Origin: an uncultured bacterium | GTDB taxonomy: Bacteria; Cyanobacteriota; Vampirovibrionia; Gastranaerophilales; Gastranaerophilaceae | Assembly: GCA_905216055.1 (NCBI GenBank) | Contig: CAJMSH010000001.1 | Location: 1 to 64,000 of the forward strand | Direction of reading: 5' to 3' | DNA: 64,000 nucleotides | Shown here: positions 8,522 to 16,804 of the stretch, piece by piece | Numbering within the stretch: the stretch's first letter is position 1 | Layout: each line of letters begins with the position of its first letter | Notes under the pieces: generated by a model | The model's input: the letters and a program-made list of their open reading frames with translations, nothing else | What the model was told of the DNA's origin: nothing | Databases searched by the model: none | Program-made: the position numbers and the translations under genes

Positions 8522-9181
8522 CTATTTGCTGTATAATACTGCTCTTGCAGCAACTGAGTTTGGTAACATAGTTTGGTCGAAGAATTTAACAGGATAAACA
8601 TCTGTTGGGTTTTTGATTTCACAATTGTCATCTGTACCATTACCAGCATCACATTGTACAATTTTGTTAGGAGCTTTAATACCGTTAACATCGATAAAAC
8701 CAGTACAAATCTTTTGAGTAGCTCCATCAGCATTTGTACAAGAAGTTGCTTGACCTGGATCGAATGAGAACATAATACCATCGTTGAAGAATAATGAAAT
8801 GTTATTAGTTCCAATAGATACATCACCAGTAACACCTTGACCTTTACCAACGTTGCTATATTTAGCTTTATATGCGTTACCTTTAGCATCGTTAAAAGCA
8901 CCAGTTTCAGTTCTTACAACGTTCATTCTTGAATTTAACATAGTTTGTAAACCATAAGTTCCATCAGCATCAGAATCAAGGTCTGCAAAGCTCCATTCAT
9001 CAAGAGCAACGTTTAAAGTAACTGCTTGAGATAAAGCTGATAATGCTTTTTTGTAAGCTGCTTTGTATTGAGCACCTTGAGTTGAGTTAATTAATGTAGG
9101 CATAGTCATTGCAGCTACAACACCGATGATACCCAATGTGATTAACACTTCTGCAAGTGTAAAACCGAATCTTTTTGTCAT
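8522..9181 (-). CDS. Type IV pilin-like protein (prepilin leader)
   Basis: 219 residues. The N-terminus MTKRFGFTLAEVLITLGIIG is a class III (type IV) prepilin leader: a short basic leader, Gly-Phe cleavage site for prepilin peptidase, Glu at mature position 5 and a hydrophobic helix. The mature protein is exported and assembled into a pilus or pseudopilus. The paralogue at 9579-10256 is almost identical for the first 66 residues and again at the end (KNPTDVYPVKFFDQTMLPNS), while the middle differs. Cysteine pairs in the C-terminal half suggest disulfides. GAAAGG precedes the ATG. Confidence 0.9.
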   Translation of the reverse strand: MTKRFGFTLAEVLITLGIIGVVAAMTMPTLINSTQGAQYKAAYKKALSALSQAVTLNVALDEWSFADLDSDADGTYGLQTMLNSRMNVVRTETGAFNDAKGNAYKAKYSNVGKGQGVTGDVSIGTNNISLFFNDGIMFSFDPGQATSCTNADGATQKICTGFIDVNGIKAPNKIVQCDAGNGTDDNCEIKNPTDVYPVKFFDQTMLPNSVAARAVLYSK

Positions 9182-9466
9182 AATCTTTTCACCTTTCTTT
9201 TTTGTAAAACTTTCTGATTCCTCAAAAATGTTCTACGCTTTTATATCTCTATCCTCTATTAAAAATTTATTTTATCGAATCTCTCCATAATGTGTGGATA
9301 TGTATAAAAACTCTTTTGAAAAATCTTTTCGTATCTTCATTTTAAAGTATCTTTTCAAAAATGTCAATAGCTTTACAAAAATTATTAATTAATTTTAACT
9401 AATTCTAAAGGATTAGATATTAAAAAATCATACATTCGTAGTATATATTATATAAATATAAAATAT

Positions 9467-9495
9467 AAAAAAACGGCGGAGTGAAAACTCCGCCG
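9467..9495 (-). terminator. Strong terminator of the second prepilin gene
   Basis: Nine-base-pair GC stem cggcggagt/actccgccg (9474-9495), with the T-run on the minus strand (9473-9467). It lies about 80 nt past the stop of the 9579-10256 gene. The rest of the gap 9182-9578 is AT-rich promoter/leader sequence of the first prepilin gene, in which I see nothing else. Confidence 0.9.
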
Positions 9496-9578
9496 ACAAA
9501 AAGATTCGATTTTAAAACTTTTTGTTTAATCTTAGATTGATTTAAGCAATTTATAAAAGTGAAATTCAACCTCAGAAA

Positions 9579-10256
9579 TTATTTGCTATACAATACTGCT
9601 CTTGCTGCTGGGGAATTTGGAAGTATTGTTTGATCGTAAAATTTAACTGGATAAACATCTGTTGGGTTCTTAGTTTCACAGCTTTCGCCACTTCCTGATG
9701 CATCGCCTCTGCTTGGAGAAGCATTGTCACATTTTACAAATTTATTAGGAGCTTTAATGCCGTTTACATCAATAAAACCATAGCATATTTTATCTCCATT
9801 ATTAGCTCCAAGAGTTTCATCATTTGTACAATTTGTGCTGCTCGTTGGGAATGTTAGCATTATGCCATCATTAAAGAATAGTGTCGTATTGTTTGCAGTG
9901 TTTGTAGTTGTTGTAGATGTTGCTGCTAATCCATTAGAGTCTCCACTAACTTGATATGTTGTTGTTTTTACGCCAGCGAATGTGCCATTTTCAGTTCTTA
10001 CAACGTTCATTCTGCTTTTGAATAAATTTACGAGTTGATAATTTGATGTATCAGCATCAGCAAAGCTCCATTCATCAAGAGCAACGTTTAAAGTAACAGC
10101 TTGTGAAATAGCAGACAAAGCTTTTTTGTAAGCTGCTTTGTATTGTGCGCCTTGTGTTGAGTTAATCAATGTAGGCATTGTCATTGCAGCAACTACCCCG
10201 ATGATACCTAAGGTAATCAATACCTCAGCCAAAGTAAAACCTGAAATTTTTCTCAT
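9579..10256 (-). CDS. Type IV pilin-like protein, paralogue of the adjacent gene
   Basis: 225 residues with leader MRKISGFTLAEVLITLGIIG and the same mature N-terminal helix as the protein at 8522-9181. The two share the N-terminal two thirds of the pilin helix, the GIMxxF segment and the C-terminal PVKFYDQTILPNS block. They differ in a Ser/Thr/Asn-rich middle of about 50 residues (TSTTTTNTANN). Their 5' untranslated sequences (gaaaggtgaaaagatt before the ATG) are also the same, so this is a recent tandem duplication with a diversifying surface region. A separate strong terminator suggests independent transcription. Confidence 0.9.
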   Translation of the reverse strand: MRKISGFTLAEVLITLGIIGVVAAMTMPTLINSTQGAQYKAAYKKALSAISQAVTLNVALDEWSFADADTSNYQLVNLFKSRMNVVRTENGTFAGVKTTTYQVSGDSNGLAATSTTTTNTANNTTLFFNDGIMLTFPTSSTNCTNDETLGANNGDKICYGFIDVNGIKAPNKFVKCDNASPSRGDASGSGESCETKNPTDVYPVKFYDQTILPNSPAARAVLYSK

Positions 10257-10488
10257 AATCTTTTCACCTTTCTTTTTTGTAAGATTTACTCTCTTAATTA
10301 CTCTATGTTATTGTTCAATTCTCGGATATGCATTAATCGTAGTTTTTAATAAACTAATAGTTATACACTTATTTTAAATTATTTTCAAGTGATTGTCAAG
10401 GGGTATAAAGTGTTTATTACGTAATTTGAATTAAAAAACGTGATATTATTACTTATTTTTATCTGAAAATAAGGGTATTATATATATT

Positions 10489-10815
10489 ATGGATAATAAG
10501 AAATTATTAGGTAAAAGAATTAAAGAAATTCGTAAAAGCAAAGGTTTAACTCAGGAGCAATTGTCTGAAATGATTGACATTGAGACCTCTTCGCTTTCCG
10601 GTATTGAATCGGGAAGGTTTTTCCCTTCTTTACATGTGCTGGAAAAAATTGCGGATGTTTTTGATGTTGAACTTATTGAATTTTTTAAATTCTCTTCTGT
10701 AAATTTACCCGAAAATATTGATAAAGCTATTTTAGATATTATTGAAAGACAGGACAAAAACAACAAACGTCTTATATATAAATTGTTGGCTGCAGCTTTT
10801 GTTACCATTAGTTGA
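10489..10815 (+). CDS. XRE-family helix-turn-helix regulator
   Basis: 108 residues. Residues 5-62 form a classic Cro/CI-type HTH (GKRIKEIRKSKGLTQEQLSE ... SSLSGIESGRFFPS ... LEKIADVFDV). The remaining 45 residues are a charged helix with a short hydrophobic end, perhaps for dimerisation. TATTAT at 10476-10481 ends 7 nt before the ATG and no ribosome site is seen, so the mRNA may be leaderless. It is divergent from the prepilin genes and 88 nt before malQ; regulation of either is possible but not shown. Confidence 0.88.
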   Translation: MDNKKLLGKRIKEIRKSKGLTQEQLSEMIDIETSSLSGIESGRFFPSLHVLEKIADVFDVELIEFFKFSSVNLPENIDKAILDIIERQDKNNKRLIYKLLAAAFVTIS

Positions 10816-10902
10816 AAAAAAAAATGTGTCATGCTATTATTTTTTATACTGTTTAGAGGTATGTGTTTAAACAGTGATGTGTATTAGTAAGAAGGGGTAA
10901 TT

Positions 10903-12783
10903 ATGACTTGTACTTTAGAATCTAAATCTAACGTTTTATCAGATAGTGCCAAAAAGACTATAAGAAAAGCTCTTAAAGTTCTTGGTAAAAAAGAGATTGC
11001 TTTTATTATGCATAATGGAAGTTTTCCATCTGCAAAAGACCAAAATACAGGTTTTGGAAGTATAAATACTGATGGCGGTAAGGAATTTATTGAATATGCT
11101 TCAGGATTGTTTGATGCTATTCAGCTTGGACCTGCAGGAAAAACAAAATCTTGCGATTCTTCTCCTTATACAGGAACAATTTTTTCCGGAAACCCGCTTT
11201 TTATTGATTTGAAAGAATTGACTACTAAAACTTGGGGAAAAATCCTTTCTGAAAATACATATAATGAAATTGTAAGCGGAAACCCTAATAAGGATGTTAA
11301 TAAAACAGCTTATTCTTATGCTTATAAAAAATATGGCGAAGCTTTGCAGGAAGCATGGAATAATTTTAAGGCTAACCCTGTTAAAAAATTAGAAAAAGAA
11401 TTTGAACATTTCAAAATTGAAAACAGCTTTTGGTTAGATAAAGATGCTTTGTATGAAGCTTTATCAATTGAGCATGGTAATGATTATTGGCCTTTATGGG
11501 ATTCTGAAACTGATAAAAATTTGTTTAATCCTCAATCAATTGAGCAAAAAATGCAGTTTGCTGAAAGAATTAAGGAAATTGAAAAGAAATATGAGGATGA
11601 AATTGAACTTTATAAGTTTACTCAATTTATCATAAGCATGCAAAATGAAGAAACAAGAAAGTTTGCTAAAAAATATGATATTAAAATGATTGCAGACAGA
11701 CAGGTTGCTTTTTCTGACAGAGATACTTGGGCTTATCAATCATTGTTTTTAAAGGGTTGGTGCTTGGGATGTCCTCCTGATTACTTCTCTAAAGACGGTC
11801 AGGCATGGGGATTTCCTGTTATGGATCCTGACAGAATGTATAATGCTGATGGATCTTTGGATGAAGGCGGTTTACTGCTTAAAAATCTTTATAAGAAAAT
11901 GTTTAAAGAAAACCCCGGTGGTGTTAGAATTGACCACATTGTAGGATTAATTGATCCTTGGGTTTATAAACAAGGTAAAAAACCAAAAATTGAAGAAGGT
12001 GCAGGCAGATTGTATTCATCTCCTGAACATCCTGAACTTTCAAAATATGCTATTGCTAAAGTTGAAGATTTGGATATGGAATTAACTGCCGATAAAGAAA
12101 AAAGAGTTAAAACTTTATCTAAACAGCAGATAAAAGATTACGGCAGATTGATTGAAAAAATTGTTATTGCTGCTGCAAAAGAAGAAGGATTAGATAAAGA
12201 TGCTATTGTTTGTGAAGATTTAGGAACTTTGACTAACCCTGTTGCTGCTGTAATGAAAGAATTTGGTTTGCAGGGAATGAAGTTGACTCAGTTTGTAGAA
12301 GCTGACAAACCTAAAGATCCATATAGATGTTGTAATATCGGCAAAAAATGCTGGGCAATGGTTGGTACACATGATAATGAACCTATTAAAATGTGGGCTG
12401 ATCAAAATATTCATTCACATGTCGGTTATTTGCATGCAAAAAATTTGGTTGATGATTTGTTTGCAGAAGCTGAAAACAAGGATGATATTATTGTTAGACT
12501 TACAGATGATGCCGAATTTTTAGCTCAAACAAAATTGGTTGAACTTTTTGCTTGTCAGGCTGAAAATATTCAAATATTCTTTACGGATTATTTCAATGTA
12601 TATGATGTTTATAACAGACCTGGAACATCAGGTGATGCAAACTGGAGTTTAAGATTGCCGGACAATTACAAAGAACTTCATGCAATTGATCTTGCAAATA
12701 TTTTAAAATTAGCTATAATTGCAAGAGGTCATGAATTTGCAGAAAAGAATAAAAAAGTAATTGAAAAATTGGATGAAATCTAA
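10903..12783 (+). CDS. malQ: 4-alpha-glucanotransferase (GH77)
   Basis: 626 residues. Transfers alpha-1,4-glucan segments between malto-oligosaccharides (disproportionating enzyme, amylomaltase) in the cytoplasm, feeding glycogen turnover. GH77 signatures: SSPYTGTIFSGNPLFIDL near 88, the long WAYQSLFLKGWCLGCPPDYF near 283, catalytic nucleophile D344 in VRIDHIVGL, acid/base E438 in CEDLG and D491 in GTHDNEP. It is longer than bacterial amylomaltases of about 500 residues, with an extra region around 110-230. An AAGGGG ribosome site precedes the ATG. The GH57 branching enzyme at 31-32.7 kb probably works in the same glycogen pathway. Confidence 0.94.
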   Translation: MTCTLESKSNVLSDSAKKTIRKALKVLGKKEIAFIMHNGSFPSAKDQNTGFGSINTDGGKEFIEYASGLFDAIQLGPAGKTKSCDSSPYTGTIFSGNPLFIDLKELTTKTWGKILSENTYNEIVSGNPNKDVNKTAYSYAYKKYGEALQEAWNNFKANPVKKLEKEFEHFKIENSFWLDKDALYEALSIEHGNDYWPLWDSETDKNLFNPQSIEQKMQFAERIKEIEKKYEDEIELYKFTQFIISMQNEETRKFAKKYDIKMIADRQVAFSDRDTWAYQSLFLKGWCLGCPPDYFSKDGQAWGFPVMDPDRMYNADGSLDEGGLLLKNLYKKMFKENPGGVRIDHIVGLIDPWVYKQGKKPKIEEGAGRLYSSPEHPELSKYAIAKVEDLDMELTADKEKRVKTLSKQQIKDYGRLIEKIVIAAAKEEGLDKDAIVCEDLGTLTNPVAAVMKEFGLQGMKLTQFVEADKPKDPYRCCNIGKKCWAMVGTHDNEPIKMWADQNIHSHVGYLHAKNLVDDLFAEAENKDDIIVRLTDDAEFLAQTKLVELFACQAENIQIFFTDYFNVYDVYNRPGTSGDANWSLRLPDNYKELHAIDLANILKLAIIARGHEFAEKNKKVIEKLDEI

Positions 12784-12807
12784 AACAATTTTTAATGGCG
12801 GTATTAA

Positions 12808-13740
12808 ATGAAAAAACTTTTGTTAACATTATTAATATTGGCAAATACAGGTTTGGCTGTGTTGGCGGAATCTCCTGATTTTTATGATCCGCCAACGGAA
12901 GCTAAATTGGAATATAATCTGGGTATTGATTATTACAAAATAGGTCAATACGATAATGCAATGGCTGCTTTTAGACAGGCTATTAATATTGATCCTAATT
13001 ATATTGATGCTTATTATAATTTGGGTTCAATTCTTGAATATTTGAAGCAGGATGAAGCTGCTTTAGCAGTTTTTAAACAAATTATAGTCAGAAAACCTGA
13101 TGATTATGAATCTGTTTTTAAAGCTGCTTATTTGAGTAATAGATTAGGACAACCGGATAAAGCTAAAACATATTTGTCCTTAATCCCTGCAGAAAGCAGT
13201 GTTTATCCAAAAGCTCAGATGTTGGCATCAAATTTAAAAGTAATTCCAACGCAAGCAAGTGCGAATCCAAGTGCTAAAACAAGCACACCGGCATCAAATC
13301 CAAATACGGCTGCAACGACAACAACAAACACTGCAGCAAGCGCTGCTAAGCCTGTTTCGCCTCAAGTTCCAAAAATTGAGCAGACAAACGGAATGTATAA
13401 TAATATTCCAAGCCCTACAGGGATTACGTCTGACAAAAATGGAAATATCTATGTTGCATGTTTTTCAGATAATTTGATTTATAAGATTACTCCTGACGGG
13501 AAAAAGATTATTTTTATAAAAGATGCAAAAATTAACGGCCCGATAGGAATGGTTAGTGATTTGATCGGTAATATTTATGTTTCAAATTACAATAGCAACA
13601 ATGTAATCAAAATTACTCCTGCAGGAGCTATATCTGTTTTAATATCAAATGTTCAAAAACCTTATGGGGTTCATATTGACGGAAACTTGTTGTTTGTATC
13701 ATCTCAAGGTTCTAATTCGGTTTTAAGATACAAATTATAA
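12808..13740 (+). CDS. Secreted TPR and NHL/beta-propeller repeat protein
   Basis: 310 residues. A Sec signal peptide (MKKLLLTLLILANTGLAVLA, cleavage near residue 20) leads to two or three tetratricopeptide repeats (YNLGIDYYKIGQYDNAMAAF, then YYNLGSILEYLKQDEAALAV). A Pro/Ala/Thr/Ser-rich linker follows (about 150-195), then three NHL-like strands (GITSDKNGNIYVA, GMVSDLIGNIYVS, GVHIDGNLLFVS). Only about three blades are present, fewer than a closed propeller needs, so it may be partial or dimerise. It starts 24 nt after malQ and ends at a terminator, so it is probably co-transcribed. Periplasmic or surface location is inferred. Confidence 0.8.
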   Translation: MKKLLLTLLILANTGLAVLAESPDFYDPPTEAKLEYNLGIDYYKIGQYDNAMAAFRQAINIDPNYIDAYYNLGSILEYLKQDEAALAVFKQIIVRKPDDYESVFKAAYLSNRLGQPDKAKTYLSLIPAESSVYPKAQMLASNLKVIPTQASANPSAKTSTPASNPNTAATTTTNTAASAAKPVSPQVPKIEQTNGMYNNIPSPTGITSDKNGNIYVACFSDNLIYKITPDGKKIIFIKDAKINGPIGMVSDLIGNIYVSNYNSNNVIKITPAGAISVLISNVQKPYGVHIDGNLLFVSSQGSNSVLRYKL

Positions 13741-13770
13741 GATATTGAAAATTAAAGATTATAAGATTAA

Positions 13771-13806
13771 AAAAAAGAGGTAATATAAAATTTACCTCTT
13801 TTTTTA
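13771..13806. terminator. Bidirectional terminator
   Basis: Stem aaaagaggtaa/ttacctctttt with A and T runs on both sides, between the convergent TPR/NHL gene and the ABC permease gene. Confidence 0.85.
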
Positions 13807-13811
13807 TTGAA

Positions 13812-14636
13812 TTATTCTTTTACTCCGCCTTGCAAAATATCAGAGATAAAATATTTTTTGCCTATTAAAAATACTGCGATTACCGGTATTGTACAGATTA
13901 CGGAGCAGGCAAGGAGATTTCCCCATAAGGTTAGTTCTCTAAAGCTTCCTTTATAAATTGCAAGTCCGACAGGTAATGTTCTCATGCTTTCTGAATTTGT
14001 TACAATTAAAGGCCACATAAAGCTGTTCCAAGTTGTTACAAATGTAAATATCGCAAGTGTTGCAACTGTTGGGAGTGCCAGAGGTAAAGCAATTTTAAAA
14101 AATGTTTGTATAAGATTGCATCCGTCCATTTTGGCTGATTCTTCCAAATCTTTTGGAAAGCCCAAAAAGTATTGACGCATTAAAAATACTCCAAAGCCGC
14201 CAAATAATGCAGGTAAAATTAATGCTTGATATGTATCTATCAGATGAAGTTCTCTCATTAAAAAGAATAAAGGAATTATGTTTACCTGAGGCGGAACAAG
14301 CATTGTTATTAAAAATAGTAAAAATAACGCGTTTCTGTGTTTGAAATTAAGTCTTGCAAAAGCATATCCTGCAAGTGCTGAAAATATAACCTGACCTATT
14401 GTAGTTATTGTTGCAACGACAAGACTGTTAAAAAAATAAAGCCCGATTGGAATTTCTGAGAAAACATTTTTGTAATTATCCAGAGTTAAGTCGCTGTGAA
14501 ATATCTTACCGGCATGTGAAAAAATTTCATTGTTGCCTGTAAAAGATAGGTTAATCATTGCAAAAAACGGGTAAAGCATACTGATTGCTATTAAAATAAG
14601 CGTGAAATAACCTAAGAATACTCTGAATTTTCTCAT
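13812..14636 (-). CDS. Carbohydrate ABC transporter permease (MalG type)
   Basis: 274 residues, six predicted membrane spans. This is the second permease type of sugar importers (MalG/UgpE/LacG). The cytoplasmic EAA loop that docks to the ATPase reads EESAKMDGCNLIQTFFKIALP (near 180-200). The family N-terminal region LNLSF/TLDNY equivalent is MINLSFTG...LTLDNYKNVF. No partner permease, binding protein or ATPase lies nearby, so partners must be elsewhere. It starts 8 nt after the stop of a 44-residue membrane protein and lacks a clear ribosome site, suggesting translational coupling. Confidence 0.9.
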   Translation of the reverse strand: MRKFRVFLGYFTLILIAISMLYPFFAMINLSFTGNNEIFSHAGKIFHSDLTLDNYKNVFSEIPIGLYFFNSLVVATITTIGQVIFSALAGYAFARLNFKHRNALFLLFLITMLVPPQVNIIPLFFLMRELHLIDTYQALILPALFGGFGVFLMRQYFLGFPKDLEESAKMDGCNLIQTFFKIALPLALPTVATLAIFTFVTTWNSFMWPLIVTNSESMRTLPVGLAIYKGSFRELTLWGNLLACSVICTIPVIAVFLIGKKYFISDILQGGVKE

Positions 14637-14643
14637 GATTTAA

Positions 14644-14778
14644 TTATATTACAAAATATAACAATGCGAACATAACGCATAAGGAAAGTGAACTTAACAC
14701 AAACCAAGTATGCATTACAGGATGTTGGTATGCCCAAATTTCTTTTAAAGTAGTAGCTGCATTTTCAATTGTTTGCAT
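14644..14778 (-). CDS. 44-residue single-pass membrane protein upstream of the ABC permease
   Basis: A short frame from ATG (14778) to TAA encodes 44 residues: an amphipathic start (MQTIENAATTLKEIWAYQHP) and one hydrophobic span (TWFVLSSLSLCVMFALLYFV). A GGAGAAG ribosome site is correctly placed before the ATG. The stop is 8 nt before the start of the sugar ABC permease on the same strand, so they form an operon and may be translationally coupled. Function unknown; it might be a small transporter accessory subunit, which is inference. Confidence 0.5.
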   Translation of the reverse strand: MQTIENAATTLKEIWAYQHPVMHTWFVLSSLSLCVMFALLYFVI

Positions 14779-14860
14779 AATCTTTCTTCTCCAATAAACA
14801 TATAAAATCTATTATATATATATCTTATTCATTAATCATTTTTGGGCATCACCTAAACGG

Positions 14861-14889
14861 TTGATTATTTGTATTCTTTAGGGTAATAT
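14861..14889 (+). promoter_or_regulatory. Promoter with -10 box 6 nt before the start codon of trhP
   Basis: TTGATT (14861-14866), 17-nt spacer, TAATAT (14884-14889), then 6 nt to the ATG at 14896; no Shine-Dalgarno sequence. Leaderless mRNA inferred. Confidence 0.55.
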
Positions 14890-14895
14890 ACAACT

Positions 14896-16152
14896 ATGCA
14901 AGATGTAGAACTTTTGATGCCGGCCGGCAATTTGGAAAAATTAGAATACGCAGTAAGATACGGAGCAGACGCAGTTTACCTCGGAGTTGTAGATTTTAGC
15001 CTTCGTGCAATGAGAAAAGGCAGTCTTATAACTATGGATAACTTAAAGGAGGCTGTTGATTTAGCTCATTCTCTTGGTGCTAAAACTTATGTAACTATTA
15101 ATATTTTCGCTTTTAATAACGATATAAAGCAGTTAGAAGCTTCTTTAGACAGGTTTAAGGACGCTAATCCTGATGCGTTTATTATTAGTGATTACGGAAT
15201 ATTTAACTTAATAAAACGTAATATCCCAAACGTTCCAATTCACGTAAGTACACAAACAAATACTTTGAATTATGAAAGTGTTAAATTCTGGCGTGATTTA
15301 GGGGCAAGCAGAGTTATTTTAGCTCGTGAACTTCCGATTAAGGATATTGCAGAAATTAGAAAACAAGTGCCTGATATTGAGCTTGAATGTTTTATTCATG
15401 GTGCTCAATGTGTATCATTCTCCGGCAGATGTTTGTTGAGTGATTATTTCTCTAAAGGTGAAAGAAAAGCAAATCACGGAAATTGTTCTCAACCTTGCAG
15501 ATGGAGTTACAAACTCGTTGAAGAAACTCGCCCTGGTGAATATTTGGAAATTAATCAGGACGATAGAGGCTCTCATATTTTGAGTCCTAAAGATTTGTGC
15601 CTTGTAAAACAGTTGCCGCAATTAATTGATGCGGGTGTTGATTCATTTAAAGTTGAAGGTAGAACAAAGAGCCTTTATTATGTTTCTGCTGTTGCAAAAA
15701 CATACAGACAGGCTATTGATGAAGTTTTGAAAAATCCTTCTGCTGATATGGATAAATATTTTAAAGAATTGCAAAAGGTTGGCAATCGCGGATATACAAC
15801 AGGGTTTGCTCTTGGTGATAATAATGGCGAAAGTTACAGCTATGATATTTCAAAAGGGCTTGCTGGAGCTGACTTTTTATGCGAATTCCAAAGAGTTTCC
15901 GAATATGATTTGAACAGCTTTGAAGGATATTATTTAGTAAAAATTAAAAATAAGATGCTTCTTGGTGATGAAGTTGAAATAATTACTCCTGATGAGCAAT
16001 TTACAGCAGTCGTTGAAGGGTTTAAAAATAAAGATGGAGAGGATTTGTCATTGGGTAATACTAACGATGATATTTTTCTGAAATTCTCACGTTCTCCAAA
16101 AAATCCTAAATATGCTCTAGTTAGAACTGTTGGTATTAAAAATCCTGTATAA
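14896..16152 (+). CDS. trhP: U32 family tRNA hydroxylation protein (TrhP/YegQ type)
   Basis: 418 residues. Begins with the family line ELLMPAGNLEKLEYAVRYGA and continues as a TIM-barrel-like repeat. U32 core features are GADAVYLG, the CFIHGAQCVSFSGRCLLSDY segment near 163-182 and NHGNCSQPCRWSY near 194, whose cysteines hold an iron-sulfur cluster in characterised members. FKVEGRTKS follows near 250. TrhP-type enzymes perform prephenate-dependent 5-hydroxylation of uridine 34 in tRNAs; the older label is collagenase-like peptidase. Followed 11 nt later by a YqeG-type phosphatase gene. Confidence 0.85.
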   Translation: MQDVELLMPAGNLEKLEYAVRYGADAVYLGVVDFSLRAMRKGSLITMDNLKEAVDLAHSLGAKTYVTINIFAFNNDIKQLEASLDRFKDANPDAFIISDYGIFNLIKRNIPNVPIHVSTQTNTLNYESVKFWRDLGASRVILARELPIKDIAEIRKQVPDIELECFIHGAQCVSFSGRCLLSDYFSKGERKANHGNCSQPCRWSYKLVEETRPGEYLEINQDDRGSHILSPKDLCLVKQLPQLIDAGVDSFKVEGRTKSLYYVSAVAKTYRQAIDEVLKNPSADMDKYFKELQKVGNRGYTTGFALGDNNGESYSYDISKGLAGADFLCEFQRVSEYDLNSFEGYYLVKIKNKMLLGDEVEIITPDEQFTAVVEGFKNKDGEDLSLGNTNDDIFLKFSRSPKNPKYALVRTVGIKNPV

Positions 16153-16163
16153 GTTGAGGAAAT

Positions 16164-16640
16164 ATGTTTATAAAACCTGATTATAATTTGAAAAGTATTT
16201 ATGATATTAATCTAGAAGAGTTAAAAAAACAAGGAATCAAAGCTTTGTTATTTGATTTGGACAGCACTTTAATGGGTTCAAAAAGAGGGTATTATACTTC
16301 TGATACTTTAGAGTGGCTTGATAATGTCAGAAAAGACTTTTTCGTGGGTGTTGTTTCGAATAATCATAACCCTGATTATATGGCAAAGGTTCAGGCATGT
16401 TCTGATTTTCCTGTTGTTTTTGAAGCTCACAAACCTGATATTAAAGTCGCTAAAAAATTTATGAAACAGTATTCTCTATTACCTGAAACAACTTGTTTTG
16501 TTGGGGATAGACCGCTCACTGATGTTATGTGCGGGAAAAAATTGGGTTGTAAAACAATTTTAGTTGATTCAATTACTGCAGATATTGAAAAACCGATTGT
16601 AAGATTTGCCAGAAAATTGGAAAGATGTTTTATAAGATAA
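16164..16640 (+). CDS. YqeG family HAD phosphatase
   Basis: 158 residues, the family length for HAD-IIIA YqeG proteins found in Firmicutes and Cyanobacteria. HAD motifs: I LLFDLDSTLM (nucleophile Asp near 32), II VVSNN near 64, III lysine in the HKPDIKVAKKF region near 92, IV FVGDRPLTDVMCG near 112. The TDV step after GDR is normal for this group. Known members act on small phosphates such as phosphatidylglycerol phosphate; the substrate here is uncertain. GAGGA sits before the ATG and the gene lies 11 nt downstream of trhP, so they are one operon. Confidence 0.88.
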   Translation: MFIKPDYNLKSIYDINLEELKKQGIKALLFDLDSTLMGSKRGYYTSDTLEWLDNVRKDFFVGVVSNNHNPDYMAKVQACSDFPVVFEAHKPDIKVAKKFMKQYSLLPETTCFVGDRPLTDVMCGKKLGCKTILVDSITADIEKPIVRFARKLERCFIR

Positions 16641-16804
16641 ATTAATATTACAAATTTGTAATAAATGTGCATAAATCTTTTAAATAACTTACAATAACTA
16701 ATACGTTGGGAGGTTAAAAATTAAGTTTTTTTGCTATATAAATTAATTGTAAGTTAAGTTTTCTTATATTATATAGTTATTTCTAGGTCTTAAAAGGGTG
16801 TTTT

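Noticed and set aside
9467..9495. GC-rich palindrome considered as a mobile-element end
   Set aside because: A nine-base stem followed by T-run on the minus strand is a normal terminator for the prepilin gene.
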